Shown piece after piece: positions 1 to 9,496 of a stretch of DNA of 64,000 bases. The stretch lies in assembly GCA_965220365.1 (NCBI GenBank), contig OZ244823.1, positions 3,472,001 through 3,536,000 on the forward strand, in the 5' to 3' direction. Both the position numbers and the translations under genes were made by a program. The DNA comes from Bin80 sp965220365. Lineage in GTDB: Bacteria; Bacteroidota; Rhodothermia; Rhodothermales; Bin80. Under the pieces are notes generated by a model that was given only the letters and a program-made list of their open reading frames with translations, was not told the DNA's origin and did no database searches. The first letter of the stretch is position 1. Every line of letters starts with the position of its first letter.

Positions 1-1107
1 AGCTTACCGAACTCACTGAATGAATACGATGCAATTATACTGGTCGGATTCCCCGGCCGTGAAGCCGACGATTTTTCACTCAATGCCCTTGCCAGTGCCG
101 CCCAATCCGGGGTTTCACTGCTCTTTATGCTGACCCGTCAGACCGACCTGCAGCGCTTGCAGAATCAGCTTGCAACCGTGCTTCCAGCCTTGCCGGCTAC
201 GGGGGGAAATGTACTCTATGATGAGGCCACTCTAAAACTCACGCAGACTGGATCCCGAGACCCCCTCCTGGATTTCCCCGAAGCATTATGGGAGCGACTT
301 CCCCCTTTGGTGGCCAGCACGGGACATTGGAACGTGAGTTCGGATAGCCGGATTCTCGGACAGGTAAACCTCCGAGGGATTACACTGGAAGAACCACTTC
401 TGGTGGTACGAAATCGAGCCGGTCATCGAACGGCTGCAATCCTGGGAGCCGGGACATGGCGATGGTTGAACCTCGCCGGTGCCGCAGTGGATATGCCTCA
501 CATCTGGCCACAGGTAGTTGAGAATCTGATGCAGTGGCTTACCACACCAGAAGATGATCGAACTGTACGTGTAGAGCCTGTGCTGACTGCATTTGATGGG
601 AGCGAGCCAATAGATTTTTCCGGCCAGGTGTATGATGAAAGCCTTAATCCGGTTTCTGAGGCTGTAGTCACTGTCGAAGTAACGGCACCGGATGGAACTC
701 AATACCCCTATACCATGACGAATACAGGGAGCGGACGTTTTACCCTGCGAATTGATGCGCTACCCGAAGGGACCTACGCATACACCGCACAAGCCGTACG
801 GATAAATACATCTATGGGGACGGACCGCGGCGTCTTTACGGTCGGTTCCGTGAATCTGGAGTCCCGCAGCACAAGGAGCAATGAAGCACTGCTCCAACAA
901 ATCGCTTACCGCTCTGGGGGAGATCTATTTACCGAAGGGACCTTAAGTACACTCCCGGAACGGCTCAACTCTGACAGTTTGTTTACCCCGATCACGCAAT
1001 CTCAGGAGCTGGAATTTGATCTGCGACGAATCCCCTGGATCCTCGGAATCATCATCCTATTGTTGGGTTTGGAATGGGTGTTGCGGAAACGAAGCGGGCT
1101 CGCGTGA
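1..1107 (+). CDS. BatA/vWA-like membrane protein, C-terminal part (5' end outside window)
   Basis: The reading frame is open from base 1, so the ATG at 127 is internal and the true start lies upstream. The visible part has a Rossmann-like stretch (YDAIILVGFPGRE) of the kind seen in vWA or amidotransferase-like folds, then a carboxypeptidase-regulatory or Ig-like beta domain (FSGQVYDESLNPVSEAVV), and ends with one hydrophobic segment (IPWILGIIILLLGLEWVLRK) about ten residues from the stop. This order is found in large Bacteroidota/Rhodothermota proteins related to the Bat aerotolerance family, anchored in the inner membrane with the soluble part outside. It is convergent with the TonB receptor that follows. 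The family assignment is inference from layout; the partial nature is seen directly. Confidence 0.6.
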   Translation, partial: SLPNSLNEYDAIILVGFPGREADDFSLNALASAAQSGVSLLFMLTRQTDLQRLQNQLATVLPALPATGGNVLYDEATLKLTQTGSRDPLLDFPEALWERLPPLVASTGHWNVSSDSRILGQVNLRGITLEEPLLVVRNRAGHRTAAILGAGTWRWLNLAGAAVDMPHIWPQVVENLMQWLTTPEDDRTVRVEPVLTAFDGSEPIDFSGQVYDESLNPVSEAVVTVEVTAPDGTQYPYTMTNTGSGRFTLRIDALPEGTYAYTAQAVRINTSMGTDRGVFTVGSVNLESRSTRSNEALLQQIAYRSGGDLFTEGTLSTLPERLNSDSLFTPITQSQELEFDLRRIPWILGIIILLLGLEWVLRKRSGLA

Positions 1108-1216
1108 TCCCCAGTGATTGCGCGCCAAGGGCCGGTGCGCAGTGCGAACATTCAAGTGTCGTTCACAAAAACTGCGCAGTCGGCCAACTAAAAGCACGGT
1201 TCATTATCAAACCAGA

Positions 1217-3919
1217 CTACTGAAGCGTAACCTGCAGGCCAAGATTGAAGGAGCGCGGTAACCCCAGAAAAACTTCCGCATCATCCGCTCTGTTTGCTCC
1301 CGTACCATTACCACGGAAAGCATTGAAGCGTGAGTTGTTTGTTGCGTCTTGGATGTAGAGCGAATCAAACAGGTTGAACACGTTGGCAAATACGCGGACT
1401 TGCCCTGGCCCTAGACGGCGAGGAATCGTATAGCCGAGATTAATGTCAAACACATTGTAGCCCGGTACCTTCCAGACAGGTTGCCCCGACTGCCCACTAT
1501 CCGTGCGGCTTGTGGGATCAAAATCTGCGTAGTAGTTCGAGTAGGAACGCCCCGTAATTTTAGCGTACATCCCCTTCACAGGAAAAACGCTGATCGCATA
1601 GGCGATCTGAGTCTGTGGCGCATCCCCCACTTTTACATCTTTCACATAAAGCGATACGGTCTCCTGGGTGGATGGATCAGAACGATCTGGCGTGTATCTC
1701 GCTGACACATCATCGGTATATTGCCAGTTGCCGATGGACAGTGCCAAATCTGCACGAACAAAACGTAGTGGCTGGTAAGCCACCTCCGCTTCAATCCCGC
1801 GGTGCAGTGCATTCAACCCAAGGATGTTGATCAAGCCATCGTCTCCGTCTTCCACCAAAACTGAGCGTGTGATCGTGCGGTCGTTCCATACGGTGTTGTA
1901 CAGACTAACCGTGGTGTTTAATGTGCGATCAAGAGACTCATAAGAAATCCCGGCCTCTAATGCCCGGAATTGCTCATTCTGGGGGTCGGGGTTCAAAACA
2001 CCCGTGATATCATTCAGTGCCCCATCGAGAATTGGCACCTTGGATACCAATCCTGCATTCACAAACACAGAAATCATATCGCTGACCAAATAAGAAGCAC
2101 CACCCTTGATCTGATATCCACCAATACGATCCGTGGCGATGGTAAATGTAGTCCCGTCTCCAGCATCCCGGAAATAATCCTCGTGGGAGTATTTGATGGT
2201 TGAATATCCTGCCATCCCATAGACATAGATATCTCCACTCGTATAGGCACCCTGCACAAACCCACCTAACCAGTCCACTGTATTGGTAGTATTGTAGTTG
2301 AACCGATCACCCAACTGTAGCAACTTGCCATTCCCACCCCAAAAATCGCTATCAAAACGCTGGTACCCACTCCCACCCAACAAGTCACGTACCGTTCGAT
2401 AATGATCAATGGAGGCGGTACGCCAATCAATGCCTGCTTCAAGCGTTAATGCTTCGGTCATCTCATACTTGAATTTGGAGATTGCTCCAATGGTCCACTG
2501 CACATTATGGCTGTTCCGCAGAATCCCCTGGGATTCCCCATTCTCTTGGTTTGCAGAAATGGTGGAATTGTAATCAACCACACGTGACGGACCCGTAAAA
2601 TTCCATTGCATCCGTCCATGCGTTCCTGTTCCTCCACCTTTGCCACCAGAGTAATAGAGGACGGTTGACCAGAGTGACCGATCCGACAACTGAGCAAAAT
2701 AGTTCAGGTTTACCTGAGGCTTGTGGAAAAAATTCTCGCGCTCATTGATGATGTCCCGTGAATTGCGGCGAACCGTGCCAAAGCCGTTATGTTGTTCGTT
2801 GGTGTACGAAGAGGAGACGGGGGATACATTTTGGTTCCAGCGCCGTCCTCCTTCTGGATAGGTCTGCAGAATTTCTGCAATCGTTGATCCATCCAGTCCA
2901 TCGGCCTCGAAAACTTCACGGGCATAATCGTGGTCATAGGCAGCAATGTTTTGCCGGTAAAGGTTCTGCCCATGCCGTTGAGGTGCTCCAACCGCATAGA
3001 AATCAACTCGATGCCTCTCGTTGATATTCCATGCAGCGGCAACATAATAAGCCCATGCATCCGTCCATGTGCCGTCATAATAGCCATCGCCGGACTTTCG
3101 AACACCACTTACCGTAAATGCAAAGCGATTGTCAATCAATCCTGTCGAAACAGAGACGGTTGATTTGAGAAATCCGTCATTCCCAAACTCCTGCTTTGCC
3201 ATAACCCGCCGTCTATTCGCAGCGGGATCCGTAAGGATATTCAGCGTTCCACCGATGGACGGCGTTGCCAGATTCACTGCGGACAATCCCCGCTGTAACT
3301 GAATCGAGGTGGTCGCATCTCCAACACCATCCCAGTTCGACCAGTACACCCAACCGTTTTCCATGTCATTCACCGGTACACCATTGATCATTACGGCAAC
3401 ATTCCGCTGATTAAATCCACGCACATTCACCCGTGCATCCCCTGCTCCACCCCCTTGAGCGGTACTGTAGACGGAGGGGGTCGTATTCAAAACCAACGGC
3501 ACGTCACGAGAGCCTAACTCGCGCTCAACCTGGAGTTTTTCAATGTCTGAATAGGCAACTGGAGTTTGCCGGTTTAGGGCTCTTGATGCGAATAATTCCA
3601 GGGCTTCCAATGCCTGACTCGACGCTTGCAGCGCAAAATCAGATGTGATATCTGCATCCTGGAGTACGATGGACCGCAATACTGCTTCATATCCGACAAA
3701 GGATACTTCGAGGGCATAAGTGCCTGGGGATAAATCACTAATTAAGTACACTCCATCGCTATCTGTTGCTGCACCGGTAACTGTGCCGACAATGATGACA
3801 GTTGCGCCCGGGAGAGGTAAACCGGACTCCGCGTCTGTTACGACTCCGCTGATGGTGTTCTGAGCATATACAGAACCAGCGATTAGGAGTGAGGCAAGAA
3901 TTGAAAAAATGGCTTTCAT
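1217..3919 (-). CDS. TonB-dependent outer-membrane receptor with carboxypeptidase-regulatory N-terminus
   Basis: This 900-residue protein begins with a signal peptide (MKAIFSILASLLIAGSVYA, cut before QNTISG). Residues ~20-105 form a carboxypeptidase-regulatory-like domain (SGVVTDAESGLPLPGATV). A plug domain follows at ~115-230 (RDVPLVLNTTPSV, NVRGFNQRNVAVMINGVPVND, GGTLNILTD), then a 22-strand-type barrel ending in an aromatic-poor final strand (SFNLGLQVTLQ). Such receptors import large ligands across the outer membrane with TonB-ExbBD energy. No SusD partner lies next to it, so the substrate is unknown; carbohydrate, peptide or siderophore are all possible. It is the last gene before the IS5 insertion, which sits ~95 bp upstream of its start and could affect its promoter. 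Confidence 0.93.
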   Translation of the reverse strand: MKAIFSILASLLIAGSVYAQNTISGVVTDAESGLPLPGATVIIVGTVTGAATDSDGVYLISDLSPGTYALEVSFVGYEAVLRSIVLQDADITSDFALQASSQALEALELFASRALNRQTPVAYSDIEKLQVERELGSRDVPLVLNTTPSVYSTAQGGGAGDARVNVRGFNQRNVAVMINGVPVNDMENGWVYWSNWDGVGDATTSIQLQRGLSAVNLATPSIGGTLNILTDPAANRRRVMAKQEFGNDGFLKSTVSVSTGLIDNRFAFTVSGVRKSGDGYYDGTWTDAWAYYVAAAWNINERHRVDFYAVGAPQRHGQNLYRQNIAAYDHDYAREVFEADGLDGSTIAEILQTYPEGGRRWNQNVSPVSSSYTNEQHNGFGTVRRNSRDIINERENFFHKPQVNLNYFAQLSDRSLWSTVLYYSGGKGGGTGTHGRMQWNFTGPSRVVDYNSTISANQENGESQGILRNSHNVQWTIGAISKFKYEMTEALTLEAGIDWRTASIDHYRTVRDLLGGSGYQRFDSDFWGGNGKLLQLGDRFNYNTTNTVDWLGGFVQGAYTSGDIYVYGMAGYSTIKYSHEDYFRDAGDGTTFTIATDRIGGYQIKGGASYLVSDMISVFVNAGLVSKVPILDGALNDITGVLNPDPQNEQFRALEAGISYESLDRTLNTTVSLYNTVWNDRTITRSVLVEDGDDGLINILGLNALHRGIEAEVAYQPLRFVRADLALSIGNWQYTDDVSARYTPDRSDPSTQETVSLYVKDVKVGDAPQTQIAYAISVFPVKGMYAKITGRSYSNYYADFDPTSRTDSGQSGQPVWKVPGYNVFDINLGYTIPRRLGPGQVRVFANVFNLFDSLYIQDATNNSRFNAFRGNGTGANRADDAEVFLGLPRSFNLGLQVTLQ

Positions 3920-4015
3920 GGTAAAATCGGAATGGTTGTCGGCTACGTTTTACTCCAGTGGAAGCAGAAATCCTCAGACTAATGTTTCCTCCCTGTCAAC
4001 ACAAGATTAAATTTA

Positions 4016-5186
4016 GGAAACTCTGATTAATCCGGGCAGTTTCTTTTCCTGGACCACAGCCATTGATTACCGAGCCATGCGACAGATTTCATTTGAAGAT
4101 GCGAGTTACTGGGATCGTACCAAGAAGACCAAGAAGCAGCATTTCCTGACCGAGATGGACGCGGTCCTTCCTTGGGACGCGATGCTGGACTTGATCCGGC
4201 CGTTTTACTACAAGGGTGGCAAGGGGCGTCCGCCGATTGGGTTGGATACGATGCTGCGCATCTATTTTTTGCAGCAGTGGTATGGTTATTCGGATCCGGG
4301 GATGGAGGATGCGTTGTACGACAACGTGTCGGTGCGGGTATTCGCCCATGTGGAGGCTTGCACGCGCCCGATGAGACGACCATCTGCAAGTTTCGCCATC
4401 TATTGGAGCAGCATGGGTTGACGCGGCGGCTGTTTGAGTTGAGTCGGGATTTGTTGGAACAGCGTGGTCTGCTGGTGAAGGCGGGGACGATCGTGGATGC
4501 GAGCATCATTTCGGCGCCGTCGTCAACAAAGAACCAAGCGAAGCAGCGTGATCCTGAGATGAAGTCAACGAAGAAGGGAAACCAGTGGTATTTCGGTATG
4601 AAGGCGCATATCGGGACCGATCCACAAGGTCTGGTGCATCGTGTGGCGGTCACGGCTGCGAACGCCCATGACGCGACCCTGATGCAGGTGTGTTTGCACG
4701 GGCAGGAGAAGGTCATCTACGGCGACAAAGCCTACGTGAGCAAGCAGCGAAAGGCAGAGGCAGAAGCGCAGGGTGTGCAATGGCGTGTCTTGCGTAAGGC
4801 AACCAGAACGCGCAAGCTCAACTGTGCGGACCGGTCCTTCAACAAGAAGAGTCACCGGACCCGGGCCAGGGTTGAGCATACCTTTGGCGTGATCAAGCAT
4901 CTTTGGGGCGATCGCAGGACGCGTTACCGCGGCTTGGGCAAGAATGCGGCACAGGTCTACACGCTGGTCGCTCTGGCCAACTTTTATTTGGCTCGTGATT
5001 CACTGCGGGCTCCCGCGGTCGCGGGATAGCTCTGCCCAAACGCCACCGATGGCGCCTCCGGCGCCTGAAAAAGATACGGGGCGGTGGACAAATAGAACGC
5101 ATTTCGGATGCCAGCAGCCTCCGTGGCTGCATTTCATGTCCGAGTATGTCTACTCCTCCTCCAAAACAGGATTGATCAGAGCTTCC
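4016..5186 (+). mobile_element. IS5-family insertion sequence (1,171 bp)
   Basis: The ends are imperfect 18-bp inverted repeats: 4016-4033 (GGAAACTCTGATTAATCC) against 5169-5186 (GGATTGATCAGAGCTTCC), two mismatches. TTTA occurs directly outside both ends (4012-4015 and 5187-5190), a 4-bp target duplication as known for IS5-group elements. It carries one transposase gene, split by a frame break. Confidence 0.9.
4077..5029 (+). pseudogene. IS5-family transposase, frame broken near 4365
   Basis: The N-terminal part reads in one frame from ATG 4077 (MRQISFEDASYWDRT) to about 4365. The rest, including DETTICKFRHLLEQHGL, the DDE region (VDASIISAPSS, YGDKAYVS) and the final RTRARVEHTFGVIKHLWG block, reads in the -1 frame to 5029. 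Restoring one G in the run at gtggaggcttg gives FAHVEGLHAPDETT and a 317-residue protein, the usual length for this group. No classic A6G slippery heptamer is present, so a simple deletion (or a sequence error) is more likely than programmed frameshifting. Confidence 0.85.
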
Positions 5187-5253
5187 TTTAAAGGTTCTAC
5201 TGCTATCTGTTTGGGGATGAATGTTTGAACTTCCGCGGAAATAATACAGGTGA

Positions 5254-6842
5254 GAGCCTCTTGCAAAACTCCCAAATCGGGTGATTTTTTGAGGATTTTG
5301 GTTTTTCGAGGATTCTGGTTCTATCTGGAGGGCCTTTGATCTGATTGGGGTCTGCGACTTGTTTTCCAAGACGTTTGTCGACTCAAAAACGAGGGACAGG
5401 AGCCTCCAAATTCGTATCTTTGGGAGGTACGAACTCATCAAAAAAACGCGGAGGCTCCGATGTCCCTCAGAAAGAAATTACGCGGATTTTATATTTCCTG
5501 TCAGCAAGAGTTGTTCCCTCAGGTTGAGCAGCATTACGGTTTGCTTCCGAGGCGGTACAGGACGTTGTTGTACGTCTTCGAGATGGTGGAGGTGGAGAAC
5601 TTTTTGCCCCGTCCGGTGCTGCGTGCGCCGGGGCGTCCGCAGGCGCATCGCGCCTCGCTTGCCCGGTCGTTTTTGGCCAAGATGGTGTTGAATATTCCCA
5701 CGACGGCTGGCTTGCATGAGCGCTTGCTTTCCGAGAAGATGCTTCGGTCTCTGTGTGGTTGGTCCCGTTCGTGTGATGTCCCCAGTGCCTCCACGTTTTC
5801 GCGTGCATTCCAGGAATTTGCTGCGACCGCACTGCCCTCTCGGCTCCATGAGGCACGGATCCAAAAAAACTGTCAGGAGCGTCTGATTGGGCATATTTCC
5901 CGGGATTCAACGGCGATTGAAGCGCGTGAGAAGGCCGTGCCAAAGAAAAAGAAGCCCGCCCCGGTGGCCCACAAACGTGGGCGTCCAAAAAAGGGAGAAG
6001 AACGTCCAAAGGCGCCCAAACGTCTGGTACGCCAGCGTACGATGACGCTGGAGGAGATGTTGGACGATTTGCCAAAAGAATGTACGGTTTCGTGCAAACG
6101 CAATGCGAAAGGGGTTACGCAGTCCTGGACGGGATATAAACTGCATATGGATGTTGCAGACGGCGGGATTCCCATCAGTGGTCTGGTCACCTCGGCATCG
6201 CTCCATGACAGTCAGGCCGCCCTTCCATTGGCAACCCTGACGGCCCAGCGGGTCGATCACTGTTATGATCTCATGGACAGCGCCTATGACGCGAAGGCGA
6301 TTCATGCCCATAGTCGGGCCTCGGGGCAGGTGCCGATCATTGATTCGAATCCCCGGACGCGAACCGCGGCGCACCGTCGTGAGAAAAAGGCACAGCGTAC
6401 GGCCGGGTTTACCCCACCGGAGCGGGTACGTTACCGGGAACGTTCCACGGTCGAGCGGGCCTTTGGACGACTCAAAGATGAGTTTGGCGCACGTCATGTC
6501 CGAGTGCGTGGCTATCAGAAGGTGATGTGCCATCTGATGTTTGCCATCGTGGTGCTCACCGTGGATCAATTACTGCGGCTGATCCAATAAACCAGACGAG
6601 TCGCGCCAGCCGATAGAATTTGGGGTGTTCGGAAATACGAACCGTAGGATCGGTACGTGAACTTCCAACGGATCAGAGGCAAAATTCACCCCATCGAGGC
6701 TTGCCTGGAAGCAAATCGCGCATAGATTTGAGGCAGAAACGAACCGATGTCCATCCTTCACGTAACTTCAGCAAATTGGATTGACTTATGCCTCAAAGTA
6801 GACGGGGAATCGGGGGCGAAAAAAGAGTTTTGCAAGAGGCTC
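5254..6842 (+). mobile_element. IS1182-like insertion sequence (1,589 bp)
   Basis: Exact 18-bp inverted repeats bound it: GAGCCTCTTGCAAAACTC at 5254-5271 and its complement at 6825-6842. One intact transposase gene lies inside, leaving about 235 bp of non-coding sequence before the right end. No target duplication is visible outside the repeats (tga on the left, atga on the right), unlike the IS5 element 67 bp upstream. Either the duplication has decayed or one flank was rearranged after insertion. Confidence 0.85.
5460..6590 (+). CDS. IS1182-like DDE transposase
   Basis: The 376-residue protein has an N-terminal DUF772-like helical region (LARSFLAKMVLNIPTT), a first catalytic Asp in GHISRDSTAIEAREK, a lysine-rich insert (~160-190), a second Asp in YDLMDSAYDAKAIHAH, and a late YRERSTVERAFGRLKDEFG block that supplies the catalytic Glu (a YREK-type signature of the IS4/IS5/IS1182 superfamily). 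The frame is intact, so the element may still be active. The IS1182 label is by length and motif layout; a different IS4-superfamily group is possible. Confidence 0.85.
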   Translation: MSLRKKLRGFYISCQQELFPQVEQHYGLLPRRYRTLLYVFEMVEVENFLPRPVLRAPGRPQAHRASLARSFLAKMVLNIPTTAGLHERLLSEKMLRSLCGWSRSCDVPSASTFSRAFQEFAATALPSRLHEARIQKNCQERLIGHISRDSTAIEAREKAVPKKKKPAPVAHKRGRPKKGEERPKAPKRLVRQRTMTLEEMLDDLPKECTVSCKRNAKGVTQSWTGYKLHMDVADGGIPISGLVTSASLHDSQAALPLATLTAQRVDHCYDLMDSAYDAKAIHAHSRASGQVPIIDSNPRTRTAAHRREKKAQRTAGFTPPERVRYRERSTVERAFGRLKDEFGARHVRVRGYQKVMCHLMFAIVVLTVDQLLRLIQ

Positions 6843-7009
6843 ATGAGATTAGGAATTCCCAAATAGGTCCGATGTACGCATGTCCCTAGCCCCAGAGTTG
6901 GGGACGGAATTCGATCTCGGCCCTCTACAAAATGCAACAGAACCAATCTAAAGAAGCGGACCTGCGGACGCAGATGACACCTGAATAACCAGACACCCGG
7001 CGACCTGTC

Positions 7010-9142
7010 TTATATCTTCACAATCGTGACTCCCGGGTTCACGTCCGAGCATTCAAATGCCTTGTTCACCTCGGTAGTTTTTAAGTAACTGTGGATCGCG
7101 CTACGCAGCGCGCCCGTGCCAGTGCCGTGAATGATTTCAACCGTAGATAAATTCGCACTGGCACCCTGATCCAGCAGCTTTTCTACCTCTGAAAGTGCCT
7201 CATGTACACGAAAACCCCGAAGATCAATGTGGGTCTGGGGTACAGACACACGTACTTTGCCCTTCTGACGAAGCTTCGTTTGCTTGATGGGAGTGAGCCG
7301 CTTCAACGCAACCTTCATACGCATATTCCCGGCAGAAATCAGCGCATTACGCCCCTGAATAGATAGGATCTCACAGGGGGAATCCCCCGCATCGATGACG
7401 GCCTGCTGCCCTACTTCCAACTGAACTGCAGGCAATGGATCTGCCTTCCCCGGTGCTCTGCGCACCGGGGAACTGGATGAAGGACGCGCAGAATTGTCTT
7501 GGGAAGCTGGCTCAGGTATCTTCATAGAGGATTCCAGTTTGGAGATACGATCCCGATAACTTGCAATGAGGGACTCCAGCGTAACGCCCGGCTTGCCTAG
7601 AATTTGACGAGCCCGTGCCAGAACAGCCGTATTGAACTTCATTCGACTGGCAATCCGAAAGGCGTACGATGAGCCGGGAAGCCCTTGTCGAAAAAGGAAT
7701 GTCGGCCGCAGGGTGTCTTCATCAAAATCCATTGCCCCATTGACGACCCCCGCCGCTTCATGCGCATATGCCTTTAACGTACCGTGATGTGTGGTCACTA
7801 CCGTCAGTGCTCCTGAAGCAGTAAAATGCTCTAATACTGCCTGTGCAAGTGCACCCCCTTCCGCTGGATCTGTACCCGTTCCGATCTCATCAACTAACAT
7901 GAGCACGCCCTCTGCCGCCACCTCACACATTTGCTGTAACCCAGCAATCCGTGCACTGAAAGTGGAGAGATCTCGTTCAATAGATTGTTCATCGCCAATT
8001 TCTACGAGAATCTGCGTGAAGGACCCAAATATTGACTCAGGGTGCACAGGAATCGGAATACCGCATCCCAACATGACAAGCATTAACCCACACGTTTTCA
8101 TGGCTACGGTCTTGCCTCCTGCATTCGGGCCCGTAATGACTAGGGTTCGTGTTTCTCTATCAAGAGACAGAGTCAGTGGAACAATTTCTTTCGATTTGCC
8201 GGTTAGCAGCAGTGCCGGGTTTTTTCCTTCGCGAATTTCCAGTACCGGTTCCTCCGATAATTTTGGGACTACGCCTCCAAGCCTAATACTCAGTTGCGCC
8301 TTGGCATGCAGGAGATCGATCTTTCCCAGGATAACCAGATTTCGTTCAATCGTACTGGCATGCTCACGTACGCGTTTTGTGAGCTCTCGCAGGAGTCGTT
8401 CAATTTTCCGCTGCTCCTGCGCTTCCAATATCCGGACCTCGTTACCCAGGTCAAGACAGACCGCAGGCTCGAGGTACACGGTCTGCCCTGTCGCGGAGCT
8501 ATCATGCACAAATCCTCGCATTTTTCGTTTCGCCTCTGCGCGTAGTGGAATGACCATCCGGCCAGCACGCATCGTCAGCTGATTCTCCGCAGCATAACCC
8601 TGCTGAATTGCCCGATTCAGTAATTCGCGTAATTTTTCTCTGAGTGCCTGCTGACGCTGACGCAGCCTCCTACGAATTTGGCGCAACTCTGTCGATGCAG
8701 AGTCTTTTACTCTCCCATTTGAGTCAACGGTGCGCTCAATATGCTGCTCTAGTTCTTGCAGTAATCCAATCGGGCGAACTACCCTGGCTACGATAGCATA
8801 GCCTTCTCTGGAAAAAAATGTCCGTATTCGTCGGCTTGCTCGACAAACTCTACGCACCTCATCTAGAGATTCGGCATTGAGAATAGCTCCATCTGGATAT
8901 GCCTGCTCAAGGTATGGACGTACATCAATGAAATCCTGTAAAGGAAGCGTATCTCCGCGCAAGAGATGGCCTTGCAATGCATCCGTATGTGTTAGAGAAA
9001 GCCTTCGCGCCACTGAATCTGCTACTGGACGCAGTGCATTGAGCTCTTCTGTCCCCATGGAACTCACCAACAATTCTTTCATCCACCGAAGCAGGGTATT
9101 GAAACCCAATTTTTCTGCCACTCTATCCGAAACCATTTTCAT
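7010..9142 (-). CDS. mutS2: Endonuclease MutS2
   Basis: MutS2 is a MutS paralogue that acts on branched DNA or collided ribosomes rather than in mismatch repair. The N-terminus (VAEKLGFNTLLRWMKELL) matches the usual MutS2 start. A long coiled coil occupies ~150-300. The ATPase follows with Walker A GPNAGGKT near residue 337, Walker B LMLVDEIGTGTDP near 415, and a GSSYAFRIA signature. The C-terminal Smr nuclease domain starts near 640 (HIDLRGFRVHEA) and contains the IIHGTGTGALRSAI motif. At 710 residues it is slightly shorter than the ~780 typical of the family, mainly in the linker before Smr. The first ATG was chosen; a second Met lies two codons later. Confidence 0.95.
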   Translation of the reverse strand: MKMVSDRVAEKLGFNTLLRWMKELLVSSMGTEELNALRPVADSVARRLSLTHTDALQGHLLRGDTLPLQDFIDVRPYLEQAYPDGAILNAESLDEVRRVCRASRRIRTFFSREGYAIVARVVRPIGLLQELEQHIERTVDSNGRVKDSASTELRQIRRRLRQRQQALREKLRELLNRAIQQGYAAENQLTMRAGRMVIPLRAEAKRKMRGFVHDSSATGQTVYLEPAVCLDLGNEVRILEAQEQRKIERLLRELTKRVREHASTIERNLVILGKIDLLHAKAQLSIRLGGVVPKLSEEPVLEIREGKNPALLLTGKSKEIVPLTLSLDRETRTLVITGPNAGGKTVAMKTCGLMLVMLGCGIPIPVHPESIFGSFTQILVEIGDEQSIERDLSTFSARIAGLQQMCEVAAEGVLMLVDEIGTGTDPAEGGALAQAVLEHFTASGALTVVTTHHGTLKAYAHEAAGVVNGAMDFDEDTLRPTFLFRQGLPGSSYAFRIASRMKFNTAVLARARQILGKPGVTLESLIASYRDRISKLESSMKIPEPASQDNSARPSSSSPVRRAPGKADPLPAVQLEVGQQAVIDAGDSPCEILSIQGRNALISAGNMRMKVALKRLTPIKQTKLRQKGKVRVSVPQTHIDLRGFRVHEALSEVEKLLDQGASANLSTVEIIHGTGTGALRSAIHSYLKTTEVNKAFECSDVNPGVTIVKI

Positions 9143-9485
9143 TGCGACAAATCCAGTAACCCCGTTCCATTGAACTCTTACCCGAACCTAGTCAGCTCCA
9201 TCCTCGCTGATCACACTGTAACTATGAAAATCATACAGTGATGCGAATATCTAGAGCAAATCGTCCGCCGAGCCCTGAACTCCGAGCAGCGACATGACGT
9301 ACTGATCCGCTACTTCCGCCACACTACACTCCGGCAAAGCCCTTCTATCTCCAGTCGGTAGTGTACGTTAAGCGTGCACTCGCAAGACGGCCCAATCTGG
9401 GAGCCCAATAAACTCTCGGTGGTCACACTTGAAGAGTCAATATTTATTACGTGACATCAGTCTAGATTATGATTAACATACTGGG
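9143..9485. other. Non-coding stretch between mutS2 and the IS4 copy
   Basis: This 343-bp stretch holds no convincing gene. It presumably contains the mutS2 promoter. A short inverted pair (cactgtaactatgaaaatcatacagtg, 9212-9240) could form a weak hairpin of unknown meaning. Confidence 0.5.
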
Positions 9486-9496
9486 GGAATATACCC
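9486..9496. repeat. Outer 11-bp flank of the captured circle, left copy
   Basis: GGAATATACCC directly precedes IS4 copy 1. The matching GGAGTATACCC follows IS4 copy 2 at 18202-18212 (one mismatch). IS4-family elements make 10-13 bp target duplications, so this pair is read as the chromosomal target duplication. Confidence 0.8.

Noticed and set aside
1119..1141. Hairpin TGCGCGCC/GGTGCGCA between convergent genes
   Set aside because: Stem is good but no T tract follows on either strand, so a terminator call is not supported.
6570..6946. Two ~62-codon minus-strand frames after the IS1182-like transposase
   Set aside because: They cross the IS terminal repeat and have no family features or ribosome binding sites.
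7791..8582. 263-codon open frame on the plus strand
   Set aside because: It lies entirely antisense to mutS2, whose protein matches its family throughout; the composition (serine/arginine-rich) is that of a shadow frame.
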